From: Pseudomonadota bacterium
GTDB taxonomy: Bacteria; Pseudomonadota; Gammaproteobacteria; Burkholderiales; Gallionellaceae
Assembly: GCA_021848465.1 (NCBI GenBank)
Contig: JAJZUP010000006.1
Location: 1-64,000 of the forward strand
DNA length: 64,000 nucleotides
Direction: 5' to 3'
The notes below the pieces were generated by a model. The model saw only the letters and a program-made list of their open reading frames with translations. It ran no database searches and was not told the origin of the DNA. Shown here piece by piece: positions 54,398 to 62,064 of this stretch (the first letter of the stretch is position 1; every line of letters begins with the position of its first letter). A program made the translations under genes and the position numbers.

Positions 54398-54727
54398 ATG
54401 AAAAAGCAATTATTGTCTTTGGTCATCGTAGCGGCCTTTGCCGGGAACGCATATGCCGCCAACGAGCAGGATGCAACCCGTCTGCCGCTTGTCGCCACAG
54501 CCCAAACCCAAGCCGTCGACGCAACTCCTGCATTGAACACCATGGATTTGCAGGCGGCCTTCCAACAGGATCAGCAGCCCATGCAAGTCGCAACGCTGTC
54601 CGGACAGGAAATGAAGGAGACGCAAGGGGCGTGGGGCTTCCTTGCTGTGGCCAATTTCATATGGGGTGCAACATCGGGCTCTCAGCAAGATCGAACCATC
54701 TCGACAATTCTAGGGTTCTTCTTATAA
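54398..54727 (+). CDS. Sec-exported peptide precursor with bacteriocin-type (GG/GA) leader
   Basis: A 109-residue precursor. Residues 1-20 are a Sec signal peptide (cleaved after AYA). After a polar pro-region, residues 67-78 read LSGQEMKETQGA, which matches the LSxxE(L/M)xxxxG(G/A) leader cut by C39 peptidases. Cutting after Ala78 frees a 31-residue hydrophobic peptide (79-109) rich in Trp/Phe/Leu. Normally such leaders lack a Sec signal and are cut by a cytoplasmic C39 transporter; here the C39 enzyme encoded at 56164 is itself Sec-exported, so maturation would be periplasmic. GAAAGGAAA precedes the ATG and a strong terminator follows. Toxin, signal or fibre subunit are all possible. Confidence 0.7.
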   Translation: MKKQLLSLVIVAAFAGNAYAANEQDATRLPLVATAQTQAVDATPALNTMDLQAAFQQDQQPMQVATLSGQEMKETQGAWGFLAVANFIWGATSGSQQDRTISTILGFFL

Positions 54728-54760
54728 GCCTTAGAAAATCCTTAAGGTTCGTATAGACCA

Positions 54761-54792
54761 CTCCGCCCGGTAAAATCCGGGCGGAGCTTTTC
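54761..54792 (+). terminator. Strong rho-independent terminator after the peptide gene
   Basis: CTCCGCCCGG (54761-54770), a TAAAAT loop, CCGGGCGGAG (54777-54786), then CTTTTC. The stem is perfect over 10 bp. It lies 33 bases past the peptide stop codon and 24 bases ahead of the next gene, so downstream genes depend on read-through or another promoter. Confidence 0.85.
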
Positions 54793-54815
54793 AAGCTAAT
54801 TGAGAGGGGTAGATA

Positions 54816-55388
54816 ATGAAAATCACTCATTTAGTAAGTGCAAGCTGCTTTGCTGCAATATTTTCACTAGGGTATTCCATAAGCTACGCATCAGAAACTG
54901 AGGGGGCATTTCTATTAGGACAGTATGGAAGCAATGTCGGAATTGATAATTGCCCCGGTAGTTGTAATGCAGACTTTAACGGAACACTGGGAATGGGAGT
55001 CACACTGGACTCAGCCATCTATCCACATTTGTTTACGAGACAAGATAGAGACTCCTTTACCGTGGAATATTCGCGGCAGCAATTTACACTTAACGGAAAT
55101 ACGATCAATGTGCGCAGGCCCTCAATCAATTACTTCGCCGAGATGTATTTAGGTCAGCGTTCAGGCTTTTCACTTGCATTGGGAGTGGGCCTCGGTTGGC
55201 AAACAACCGATGGAACGAACCTGCCAAGTCGCACAACTTTCGACCCGACCCTTAATCTCAATTTGCTCTACGAAATAAATCCGACCCTGCAATTATCGCT
55301 CGGTTACTCACATGATTTCATTTACGCCACCAGCAATCCTGATTTTATTTCCAACAGCGTGCTCTTCGGCTTAAGGTGGTATCTCTAA
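54816..55388 (+). CDS. Small outer-membrane barrel of the peptide locus
   Basis: A 190-residue protein with a signal peptide (SASCFAAIFSLGYSISYAS) and eight or so amphipathic strands (DSFTVEYSRQQFTL, SFLALGVGL-type patterns, LQLSLGYSHDFIYA, SVLFGLRWYL) that end in an aromatic residue, as outer-membrane barrels do. Two cysteines (CPGSC) sit near the N-terminus of the mature chain. AGAGGGG precedes the ATG. Base composition is clearly AT-richer than the flanking genes, which suggests acquisition by transfer. I cannot name the family. Confidence 0.6.
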   Translation: MKITHLVSASCFAAIFSLGYSISYASETEGAFLLGQYGSNVGIDNCPGSCNADFNGTLGMGVTLDSAIYPHLFTRQDRDSFTVEYSRQQFTLNGNTINVRRPSINYFAEMYLGQRSGFSLALGVGLGWQTTDGTNLPSRTTFDPTLNLNLLYEINPTLQLSLGYSHDFIYATSNPDFISNSVLFGLRWYL

Positions 55389-55452
55389 AACAGAATGGCA
55401 GTTGTTTGCATGCCTTAAGGAAAAACAACCTTTCATTTGGAGACGAAAAGTC

Positions 55453-56035
55453 ATGAAAAAGATAAGCATTTATTCAAATGCCTTAATGCTGTTGCTACTC
55501 TCTACGGACAATGCGCTTGCCGATCCGGGAAGCGGATTTGGGATAAATATTGGCGGAACAAACAGCAGCATGAATGGGACAACAATAGCAACAGGGGCTG
55601 CGTATTCGTACAGTGGCTCCGGCTTAAGTGTCGGCATGGATTACCAGTTTGCGGTATCCGACAGTTTCTCAATCAATCCGATGGTGATGTCTTCGAGTGA
55701 GGATTTTAGCGGCAGTACCTTGCAACCTGGAACTACTGGCGGGCATGCCATTTTCGGCCTGCAACTCAGGTACTGGATAGATGATTTTTTCATTGGCGGT
55801 CAGGTTGGCAAGTACGGGGAGGTTCTTTCCGTTTCCTCCAATCCCGGCACCGGCACTATCACGACTACGGATACCGTTACCGCCGGATCGGGAAGAGGCC
55901 TTGTCCTCGGATGAGGCGCCATCAAAAAGCAAATGGTTTGTGATGGGGCAGATTGATACGGCGACTCTGGACAACACAAGCAAAAATGTAAAACTCACCG
56001 AAACACGCTTCAGTGTCGGCTATCGATGGAAGTAG
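55453..56035 (+). pseudogene. Third barrel gene, interrupted by a frameshift
   Basis: The first frame (55453-55914) encodes a signal peptide (LMLLLLSTDNALA) and several strands (LSVGMDYQFAVSDSFSINP, FGLQLRYWIDDFFIGGQVGK) and then stops at TGA 55912-55914. The next frame (+1), from about 55897, continues with SKSKWFVMGQIDTATLDN and ends in ETRFSVGYRWK, a typical barrel C-terminus. Removing one base near CTTGTC (about 55897) would join them into one ~190-residue barrel. So it is a recent frameshift pseudogene or a sequencing error. Codon use is AT-rich like its upstream neighbour. Confidence 0.65.
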
Positions 56036-56163
56036 CCAATTCATTCTTGTTGTTGATACCGGCGAGGAGAAAACTACTGCCTGGCAGTCGCTCGCTCCTT
56101 GTATTTTGGAGCGTGTGCTGAGTACAGGTTCGCCTGATCTTTTGTGCTTAGCCTGGAGAATTT

Positions 56164-56805
56164 ATGAAACGTATACTCGGTTTCCTCTTGCTCTGCGGCC
56201 AAAGTATTTTCATCTCCCATGCCGCCGAAATATCGACGCTAAGTTCGAGTGGTATGGTTCCTGTGCAAAGCTGGAAGGAGATGCGCGATGCGCATGTGGT
56301 CAAGCAAAACCAGGATTTTTCTTGTGGCGCGGCATCGCTGGCCACACTGCTCAATGAATTTTACGGCCTGTCGCTGACCGAGGCGCAAATCCTCCGGGAT
56401 ATGAACAAGACGGACATGATGGCGAATTTCGAGGACATGGTGCGGGTGGTAAACCGCTATGGCTTCAAGGCGGGGGGTGTCGCCTTGAGCTACGAGCAGC
56501 TCGCCAAGCTCAAGGTGCCGGTGGTAGTGTATTTGCAACACCGGGGCGAGGATCATTTTTCGGTATTGAAGGGTATTTCACCCGACCACGTGCAACTGGC
56601 CGACCCGTCCTGGGGTAACCGGATTTTCTCCAAAGCGCAGTTCCTCGCCATGTGGGAAACGCGCGGGGATGAAATGCTGAAAGGAAAAATTTTGCTGGTG
56701 CTGCCGATAGCGGGCAACATCTTTCAGCGCCAACCGGATTTTTTCATGCCGCCTTCCCCCAACAACCTCGCCCTTGAAATGCTGGCCGTCCGGCACGCCC
56801 AATAA
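56164..56805 (+). CDS. Periplasmic C39-family cysteine peptidase
   Basis: A 213-residue protein with a Sec signal peptide (ILGFLLLCGQSIFISHA) and a C39 peptidase domain: QNQDFSCGAASLATLLNEFY with catalytic Cys54 and the oxyanion Gln just before it, His131 in GEDHFSVLKG, and Asp147 in LADPSWGNR. C39 enzymes cut after the GG/GA of bacteriocin leaders. Most are fused to ABC transporters; a free, exported version resembles FapD of Pseudomonas amyloid operons. The likely substrate is the precursor encoded at 54398. The GC-rich sequence contrasts with the AT-rich barrels before it. Confidence 0.82.
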   Translation: MKRILGFLLLCGQSIFISHAAEISTLSSSGMVPVQSWKEMRDAHVVKQNQDFSCGAASLATLLNEFYGLSLTEAQILRDMNKTDMMANFEDMVRVVNRYGFKAGGVALSYEQLAKLKVPVVVYLQHRGEDHFSVLKGISPDHVQLADPSWGNRIFSKAQFLAMWETRGDEMLKGKILLVLPIAGNIFQRQPDFFMPPSPNNLALEMLAVRHAQ

Positions 56806-56848
56806 TGCCCGTCATCTAAAACTTGCCGGGCAGTGTCTCACTTTGCAT

Positions 56849-56881
56849 CCGTTCATGCTTCGACGTGCTCAGCGCGAACGG
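56849..56881. repeat. Single unit of the dispersed palindromic repeat
   Basis: CCGTTCATGCTTCGACGTGC then TCAGCGCGAACGG matches the units at 52792-52858, with CCGTTC...GAACGG ends. It sits in the 184-base gap before hslR. Together the copies bracket the peptide locus. Confidence 0.6.
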
Positions 56882-56989
56882 CCATTTAAATTTCAAACTG
56901 AGACGCTGCCGCTTGCTGCCTCCCCTTGCCCTCCCGCTCCGGCTATGCTGCAATCTCGGCTGCATTCGCAACCTTGAAACCGCATCCAG

Positions 56990-57403
56990 ATGGGCCACCC
57001 AAAAAACACCGAACAATCCGATTCCATCAAACTGCGTATCGACAAGTGGCTGTGGGCCGCGCGTTTTTTCAAGACGCGCTCGCTCTCTGCCGATGCGGTA
57101 GAGGGCGGCAAGGTGCTGGTCAACCAGGCGCGCGTGAAACCGGCCAAGAGCGTGACGCCGGGAGACATGCTGGCTATCCGGCTCGGCCCCTATACCTTTG
57201 AAGTCGAGGTGCTGGGGCTTTCCGACAAGCGCGGCCCGGCGCCGCAGGCGCAATTGCTGTACCGCGAAACCGAGGACAGCCGCAAGAAACGCGAACTGCT
57301 GGCCGCCGAGCTGAAGGCGCAGGCCCGCCCCGCCGGCATGAAAGGACGCCCGACCAAGCGCGACCGGCGCGATCTCGACAAAATCAAGGTCGGCGCATGG
57401 TAA
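56990..57403 (+). CDS. hslR: Hsp15-type S4-domain RNA-binding protein
   Basis: A 137-residue protein with an N-terminal S4 RNA-binding domain (LRIDKWLWAARFFKTRSLSADAV, GKVLVNQARVKPAKSV.PGD) and a basic C-terminal tail (GRPTKRDRRDLDKI). Hsp15 recycles stalled 50S subunits still carrying nascent chains. Length matches the family. No strong ribosome site is seen; the first ATG is used. Confidence 0.9.
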   Translation: MGHPKNTEQSDSIKLRIDKWLWAARFFKTRSLSADAVEGGKVLVNQARVKPAKSVTPGDMLAIRLGPYTFEVEVLGLSDKRGPAPQAQLLYRETEDSRKKRELLAAELKAQARPAGMKGRPTKRDRRDLDKIKVGAW

Positions 57404-57468
57404 TGGTGAGCGCCCGCTCCGCAATGCTATAATCCGCCTGCCTTATAACGATTTTAAAACCCCATAAC

Positions 57469-57849
57469 ATGGCTTCCACTCCTATCAAATCCGTGCTGGT
57501 CGTAGACGACAGTCGGTTGGCGCGCATGATGATCAGCAAGTTCATCGCGAGCCGTCATCCGCACTGGCTGATTCTTGAGGCCAGCAGCGGCCCCGAGGCG
57601 ATTGAAAAAGCCAAGGTGGAAAGCCCGAACTACATCACCATGGATTACAACATGGAGGGAATGAGCGGCGCCGAGGCTGCACGGCAGATTCTCGAATATG
57701 CGCCGCAGACCAACATTGTGCTGTTCACCGCCAACATCCAGTCCAGTACTCGTGCCGAAGCCGGCCAGCTTGGTCTGCATTTTGTCGCCAAGCCGGTCAC
57801 CGAACAATCCGTCCGGCAAGCCCTCGATTTTTTTGAAAGCCGCGCATGA
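57469..57849 (+). CDS. CheY-like single-domain response regulator
   Basis: A 126-residue receiver: VVDDSRLARMMISKF, phospho-Asp in TMDYNMEGMSGAEAA, Thr in VLFTANIQ and Lys in FVAKPVTE. It lacks an output domain, so it acts by protein contact. Its stop overlaps the start of a CheC-type phosphatase gene (ATGA), which could dephosphorylate it. A TATAAT lies at 57428-57433 but the -35 is poor. Confidence 0.92.
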   Translation: MASTPIKSVLVVDDSRLARMMISKFIASRHPHWLILEASSGPEAIEKAKVESPNYITMDYNMEGMSGAEAARQILEYAPQTNIVLFTANIQSSTRAEAGQLGLHFVAKPVTEQSVRQALDFFESRA

Positions 57850-58454
57850 CCACCGTCTTGAGCGACTTGCAGCGCGACGCCCTGATCGAGGTATTCAACA
57901 TCGGGGTGGGCAACGCGGCCAACAGCATGAGCCAGTTGATCGATGAAGAGATCCGGCTGTCGGTTCCCAAACTGCAAGTGGTCCTGAAAGACCACGCCCA
58001 GATCATCAGCAACTTCATCCAGAGCGAACGTATCTGCGCGGTATCCCAAAGCTTCAGTGGGCCGCTGACCGCGCGTGCCTTCCTGGTGTTCCCGGAAGGC
58101 AAGACCCACGAAATCGTGCGCCGCATGCTCGGCGAGATGGTCAGCGCCGATGAGCTGAACACGATGGAAGAAGAAGCGCTCAGCGAAATCGGCAACATCG
58201 TGCTGAACGCCTGCATCAGCTCGATGTCGGAATTGCTGCAAGCAAGCTTCAAGAGTTCGCAGCCCGCCTACCACCTGGACACCACGCTGAATATCCTGTC
58301 GTCGGACAATCCGGACGAGCAGTTCATGCTGTTGCTGCACATCGACTTCTCGATGCCGCGCGAAAAAATCGACGGCTACCTGATCTTCCTGCTCAGCGTG
58401 CAATCATTCAATGAACTGGTCAGGAAAATCGACCTGTTGCTATCCAAGATATGA
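57846..58454 (+). CDS. CheC-family phosphatase
   Basis: A 202-residue protein with the two CheC/FliY signatures ExxNxxxN: LIEVFNIGVGNAANSMSQ near the N-terminus and EEALSEIGNIVLNACISSM in the middle. CheC-type enzymes remove phosphate from CheY-like proteins. It overlaps the receiver gene before it and the diguanylate cyclase gene after it by 4 bases each, so the three are translated as a unit. Confidence 0.87.
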   Translation: MTTVLSDLQRDALIEVFNIGVGNAANSMSQLIDEEIRLSVPKLQVVLKDHAQIISNFIQSERICAVSQSFSGPLTARAFLVFPEGKTHEIVRRMLGEMVSADELNTMEEEALSEIGNIVLNACISSMSELLQASFKSSQPAYHLDTTLNILSSDNPDEQFMLLLHIDFSMPREKIDGYLIFLLSVQSFNELVRKIDLLLSKI

Positions 58455-59443
58455 TGTCGCATTCAAAAAATTGTAACGGCCCGTTCTGTCCCGATTCGCA
58501 ACAGCCGCGCGTATGCACCGCCGCTACAGACCAATTGAATCTTGGCGTGGCGATCATCGACCAGGATGGCTGCATCGTGTTCTGGAACCAGTGGCTGCAA
58601 CGCAAATCCGGGCTGCAATGCACTGAGGAGAGCAACACCAAACTGCTGGAAGCCTTTCCGGAACTGCGTGGCGGACGCCTGGAGCAAGCGGTTAACGATG
58701 CGCTCAAGCATGGCCTGCCTTCGCTGCTGTCGCAATCTCTGAACAAGGCACCGTTGCCGCTGTATGACGATCTGGCCGACCGCAGCCAGCGCATCCAGCA
58801 GGCCATCCACGTCACGCCGCTGGAATTCCAGCCCGGCGCACGCTTCTGCCTGATCCAGGTCAACGATGTCAGCATTGCAGTAAAAAAAGAGCGACTGCTA
58901 CGCGAGCAGGCCGAAATCCTGCGCGGGCTCGCCTTTATCGACAGCCTCACCGGGGTCGCCAACCGCAGGCGCATGGACGAATACCTGTCGGACGAATTCC
59001 GCCGCGCGGCGCGCAACAACTCCCCGCTCTCGGTGATCATGCTGGACGTGGATTTCTTCAAGCAATTCAACGACACCTACGGGCATCAGGACGGCGACTT
59101 CTGCCTGAAGCGTATCGCCAATGCAATCAAGGCCTGCCTGAACCGCCCGGCCGACCTGGTGGCGCGTTACGGTGGCGAGGAATTCGCGATCATCCTGCCG
59201 GACACCGCATTTGGCGGTGCAATGAAGCTGGCCGAAGAAATTCGCAAACACGTTGAAAACCTGGCGATTCCGCACTCAGCCTCGCCGCAGGCACCACACG
59301 TTACGCTCAGCCTCGGCGTCAGCAACGCACAGGCCTACACCGGCATTAGCGACCGCACGCTGCTGGCGCAGGCCGATGAGGCCCTCTACCAGGCCAAGCA
59401 ACAGGGCCGCAACCGCGTCGTATTGTTCGAACAAAAGGCCTGA
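58451..59443 (+). CDS. PAS-GGDEF diguanylate cyclase
   Basis: A 330-residue protein: an N-terminal PAS-like region (~25-130; LNLGVAIIDQDGCIVFWNQWLQ), a coil, then a GGDEF domain with ARYGGEEFAIIL at its active site and an RxxD inhibitory site (RPAD) five residues ahead. It should make c-di-GMP with product inhibition. Coupled to a receiver and CheC, it looks like the output of that short pathway. Confidence 0.92.
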   Translation: MMSHSKNCNGPFCPDSQQPRVCTAATDQLNLGVAIIDQDGCIVFWNQWLQRKSGLQCTEESNTKLLEAFPELRGGRLEQAVNDALKHGLPSLLSQSLNKAPLPLYDDLADRSQRIQQAIHVTPLEFQPGARFCLIQVNDVSIAVKKERLLREQAEILRGLAFIDSLTGVANRRRMDEYLSDEFRRAARNNSPLSVIMLDVDFFKQFNDTYGHQDGDFCLKRIANAIKACLNRPADLVARYGGEEFAIILPDTAFGGAMKLAEEIRKHVENLAIPHSASPQAPHVTLSLGVSNAQAYTGISDRTLLAQADEALYQAKQQGRNRVVLFEQKA

Positions 59444-59465
59444 GGCCCAGGCATTACCCCAGCAA

Positions 59466-59942
59466 CTACCCGGTAACCTTGCCGGCTGCCGGCAGCTTGA
59501 CCAGCAACACGATTCCCAGCAGGCTCTGGAGCAAATACAGGACGCTGGCGGTGCCGTGCAGCGCCTTGAACTGCGCCGCCAGCTCACTGTGCATCACCTC
59601 CAGCGGCAACGCACGCAGCTTCAGATCTGCCATGATCGGCTGGATGATGAACTCCCCGACCAGCACCAGCAGCAGCATCGCCAGCGCCGCCATGAAAGCC
59701 GGATGGCGCCACAAAGGCCGCGCGGCAGTGCGCCACAGATAGGCCAGCAGGAATAGCGCACACACGATGCCGACATACGCCATCGCCGTGAACATATGCC
59801 CGGCCAGCATGCCGGCCAACTGGCGATCCGGCTGCATGCGGAACAGCACCGGCACCGCAAGGTAGCCGATCGCCCAAGTGCCGCCCACCCAGAATGCGGC
59901 GCTCAGGGTGGCGAGGTGAGCCGGTAAACTGTGCCGTTTCAC
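59466..59942 (-). CDS. DUF4149-family membrane protein
   Basis: A 158-residue protein with four membrane segments (LSAAFWVGGTWAIGYLAVPVL, AYVGIVCALFLLAYLW, MAALAMLLLVLVGEFII, LYLLQSLLGIVLLV). The GGTWAIGYLAVPVLF and FKALHGTASVLYL motifs are typical of this family of unknown function. A GTG start at 59942 overlaps the dsbC stop by four bases (GTGA). Confidence 0.78.
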   Translation of the reverse strand: MKRHSLPAHLATLSAAFWVGGTWAIGYLAVPVLFRMQPDRQLAGMLAGHMFTAMAYVGIVCALFLLAYLWRTAARPLWRHPAFMAALAMLLLVLVGEFIIQPIMADLKLRALPLEVMHSELAAQFKALHGTASVLYLLQSLLGIVLLVKLPAAGKVTG

Positions 59943-60643
59943 TTGTTGCCGTCCAATGCCTTGTTAAGCGCATCGGCCGGCATGTAGCCCGGCACCATCT
60001 CGCCGTTGGCAAACACCAGCGCCGGCGTGCCGTTCACGCGCAGCTTGTGCCCAAGCTCCAGCACCTTGCTGGTGGGTGTCGCGCATTTGGCAACCGGGGG
60101 CTGCACGCCTTTCATCATCAGGTTTTCCCAGGCCAGGGCCGGATTTTTGCTGCACCAGATGTCGCGCACTTTTTTCTCCGAACCCGGGAAGATCGGATAC
60201 ATGAACAGGTACAGCGTGACATCATTCACATTCTGCAATTCATGCTCCAGCTTCTTGCAGAACGAGCAGTTCGGATCGGCGAAGTAGGCCAGCTTGCGCT
60301 TGCCGTTGCCCTTCACGCGCTTCACCGCCAACTCCAGCGGCAGCTTGCTGAAATCGACCGCAAACAACTGCTGGGCGCGTGCCGCCGTGATGTTGCGGCG
60401 CGCCTTCATGTCGAACACCGCGCCGTCGATCAGGTACTGCGTGGTCTCGTCGGTGTAGTAAATATGATCTTCGGTCACCACCTCGTACAGGCCGGGAATC
60501 GGCGACGGGTTCACCTGCGACACCTCGCCGAAAAACTGCGCGTAATTTTTTTGCAGGGCTTCCTTCACCGCAGCGGCCTTGCCGCCCTCCTCGGCGTGCG
60601 CAATGGAAAACGAAAACAGCAACAGCAATAACACTCTCAACAT
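59939..60643 (-). CDS. dsbC: DsbC periplasmic disulfide isomerase
   Basis: A 234-residue protein with a signal peptide (LLLLLFSFSIAHA), the DsbC dimerisation domain (~20-80) and a thioredoxin fold with the active site NCSFCKKL and the cis-Pro region (GTPALVF). It corrects wrong disulfides in the periplasm. It is followed by the DUF4149 gene with a 4-base overlap. Confidence 0.93.
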   Translation of the reverse strand: MLRVLLLLLFSFSIAHAEEGGKAAAVKEALQKNYAQFFGEVSQVNPSPIPGLYEVVTEDHIYYTDETTQYLIDGAVFDMKARRNITAARAQQLFAVDFSKLPLELAVKRVKGNGKRKLAYFADPNCSFCKKLEHELQNVNDVTLYLFMYPIFPGSEKKVRDIWCSKNPALAWENLMMKGVQPPVAKCATPTSKVLELGHKLRVNGTPALVFANGEMVPGYMPADALNKALDGNK

Positions 60644-60667
60644 GGTCAGGCTTTCTCTAAATAACGA

Positions 60668-61831
60668 TCAATTCAGGGCGTGGCGTGCCAGCATTTTTTT
60701 CAGCGGCACGAATTTGTTGGTGGCCGACAGGCCGATGTTGCGCAGGCTGCGCAACACGGGATGCGGGTTCACAAACAGGTGTTTCAATGCATCGGTGGTG
60801 AGCTGCATCGACAGGATGTCGTCGCGGCGCGCCGCCTCATAACGGCGCAGCAATTTGATGTCGCCGCAGTCCGCATTGCCGGCGCGCAGCAACACTTCGG
60901 CCAACTGGCGCGCGTCGCGGAAGCCAAGGTTCACGCCCTGCCCGGCCAGCGGATGCACGTTGTGCGCCGCATCGCCGACCAGCGCCAGGCGCGGCTTGGT
61001 GATATGCGCCAGGTTCAGCACGCGCAGAGCAAATGTCGACGGCGGCGTGATGACCTGCATGTCGCCCAGCATCTGCTGCGCAGCGGCGGACACCTCACTG
61101 CACAAGGCTTCGTGCGACAGCGCCAGCAAATCCTGCGCCCGGTGCGGGCTCACCGACCACACCATCGACACACGCTTGCCCGGCAACGGCAGCAGCGCCA
61201 GGATGCCATCATCCTGAAACCACTGGTAAGCCGTGCCATGATGCGCTTTGTCCGTCGTGAAATTGGCCACCACACCATGCTGCTGGTACGGCGTCGGCAC
61301 CTCCGGCATCCCGGCCTGGTGCCGCACCCAGGAATCGCGCCCGTCCGCACCGACCACCAGCTTGGCGCGAATCTCGCGCCCGTCGCGCAACTTCAAGTGT
61401 GCCGCATCCGGCTGCCAGTCCAGCTCGGCGCACTGCGCCGGGTTCAGCAGGGTGAGGTTTTCCTGCTGCTGCAACTCTTCCCACAGCGCATGCTGCAGCA
61501 GACGGCTTTCCAAAATAAAAGTTAATTCCGGCGCACCGATCTGGTACGCGGAAAAATCCAGCTCCGCCCCGGTATCGCCGAATACGCGCATTTCCTCCAC
61601 CTGCTGCACGCGCGCCATATCCATCCTCTGCCAGGCGCCGCATTCGCGCAGGAAGTCGGCATTGCCGGGCGTAATCGCATAAATCCGCGCATCCCAGTCA
61701 TCCGGGTTGTCCGGCAACGTTGGTGAGGACTGACCTTCGATCAAAGCCAGTCTGAGCGGGCTGGACTTCAGCGCCGCCGCCAGACTGGCGCCCACCAGCC
61801 CGCCCCCGATAATCACCACATCGAATTCCAT
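60668..61831 (-). CDS. UbiH/UbiF-family FAD monooxygenase
   Basis: A 387-residue flavoprotein: FAD-binding VVIIGGGLVGASLAAAL, the central VGADGRDSWVRH, and the late LVGDAAHNVHPLAGQGVNLGF. The family hydroxylates the ubiquinone ring; which carbon (UbiH, UbiI, UbiF, UbiL or UbiM role) cannot be told from sequence alone. It is 24 bases upstream of dsbC on the same strand. Confidence 0.86.
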   Translation of the reverse strand: MEFDVVIIGGGLVGASLAAALKSSPLRLALIEGQSSPTLPDNPDDWDARIYAITPGNADFLRECGAWQRMDMARVQQVEEMRVFGDTGAELDFSAYQIGAPELTFILESRLLQHALWEELQQQENLTLLNPAQCAELDWQPDAAHLKLRDGREIRAKLVVGADGRDSWVRHQAGMPEVPTPYQQHGVVANFTTDKAHHGTAYQWFQDDGILALLPLPGKRVSMVWSVSPHRAQDLLALSHEALCSEVSAAAQQMLGDMQVITPPSTFALRVLNLAHITKPRLALVGDAAHNVHPLAGQGVNLGFRDARQLAEVLLRAGNADCGDIKLLRRYEAARRDDILSMQLTTDALKHLFVNPHPVLRSLRNIGLSATNKFVPLKKMLARHALN

Positions 61832-61930
61832 CGCAGCCTCGCCGATAAAAATTTGACCGGCATCATAGCATGGGACAATTGATTAATTTATAATCGCCGC
61901 CCCTTCGGAAAAGCACCCCTAAGGGGAGCC

Positions 61931-62054
61931 TCGAAAATCGTAGCGAGCAGCTTGAGTGCAAGGCGCACGGAGCGGAGCAACGAGACATACCTGAAGGTAG
62001 GCGAGGAAGCGAGCACCGCGCAACGCCGCAATCAAGCTGCGCAGTAGATTTTGA
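61931..62054. repeat. Large imperfect hairpin element ahead of dusB
   Basis: The left arm (61931-61957, starting TCGAAAATCGTAGCGAGCAG) and the right arm (62031-62054, ending TAGATTTTGA) are near reverse complements, with a second inner pairing (GGCGCACGGAG with CCGCGCAACGCC) and a tip TACCTGAAGGTA. The whole ~124 bases can fold on itself. The right end (TTTTGAGGA) runs into the dusB ribosome site. It looks like a dispersed repeat or a structured leader. Confidence 0.6.
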
Positions 62055-62064
62055 GGATCCACTT

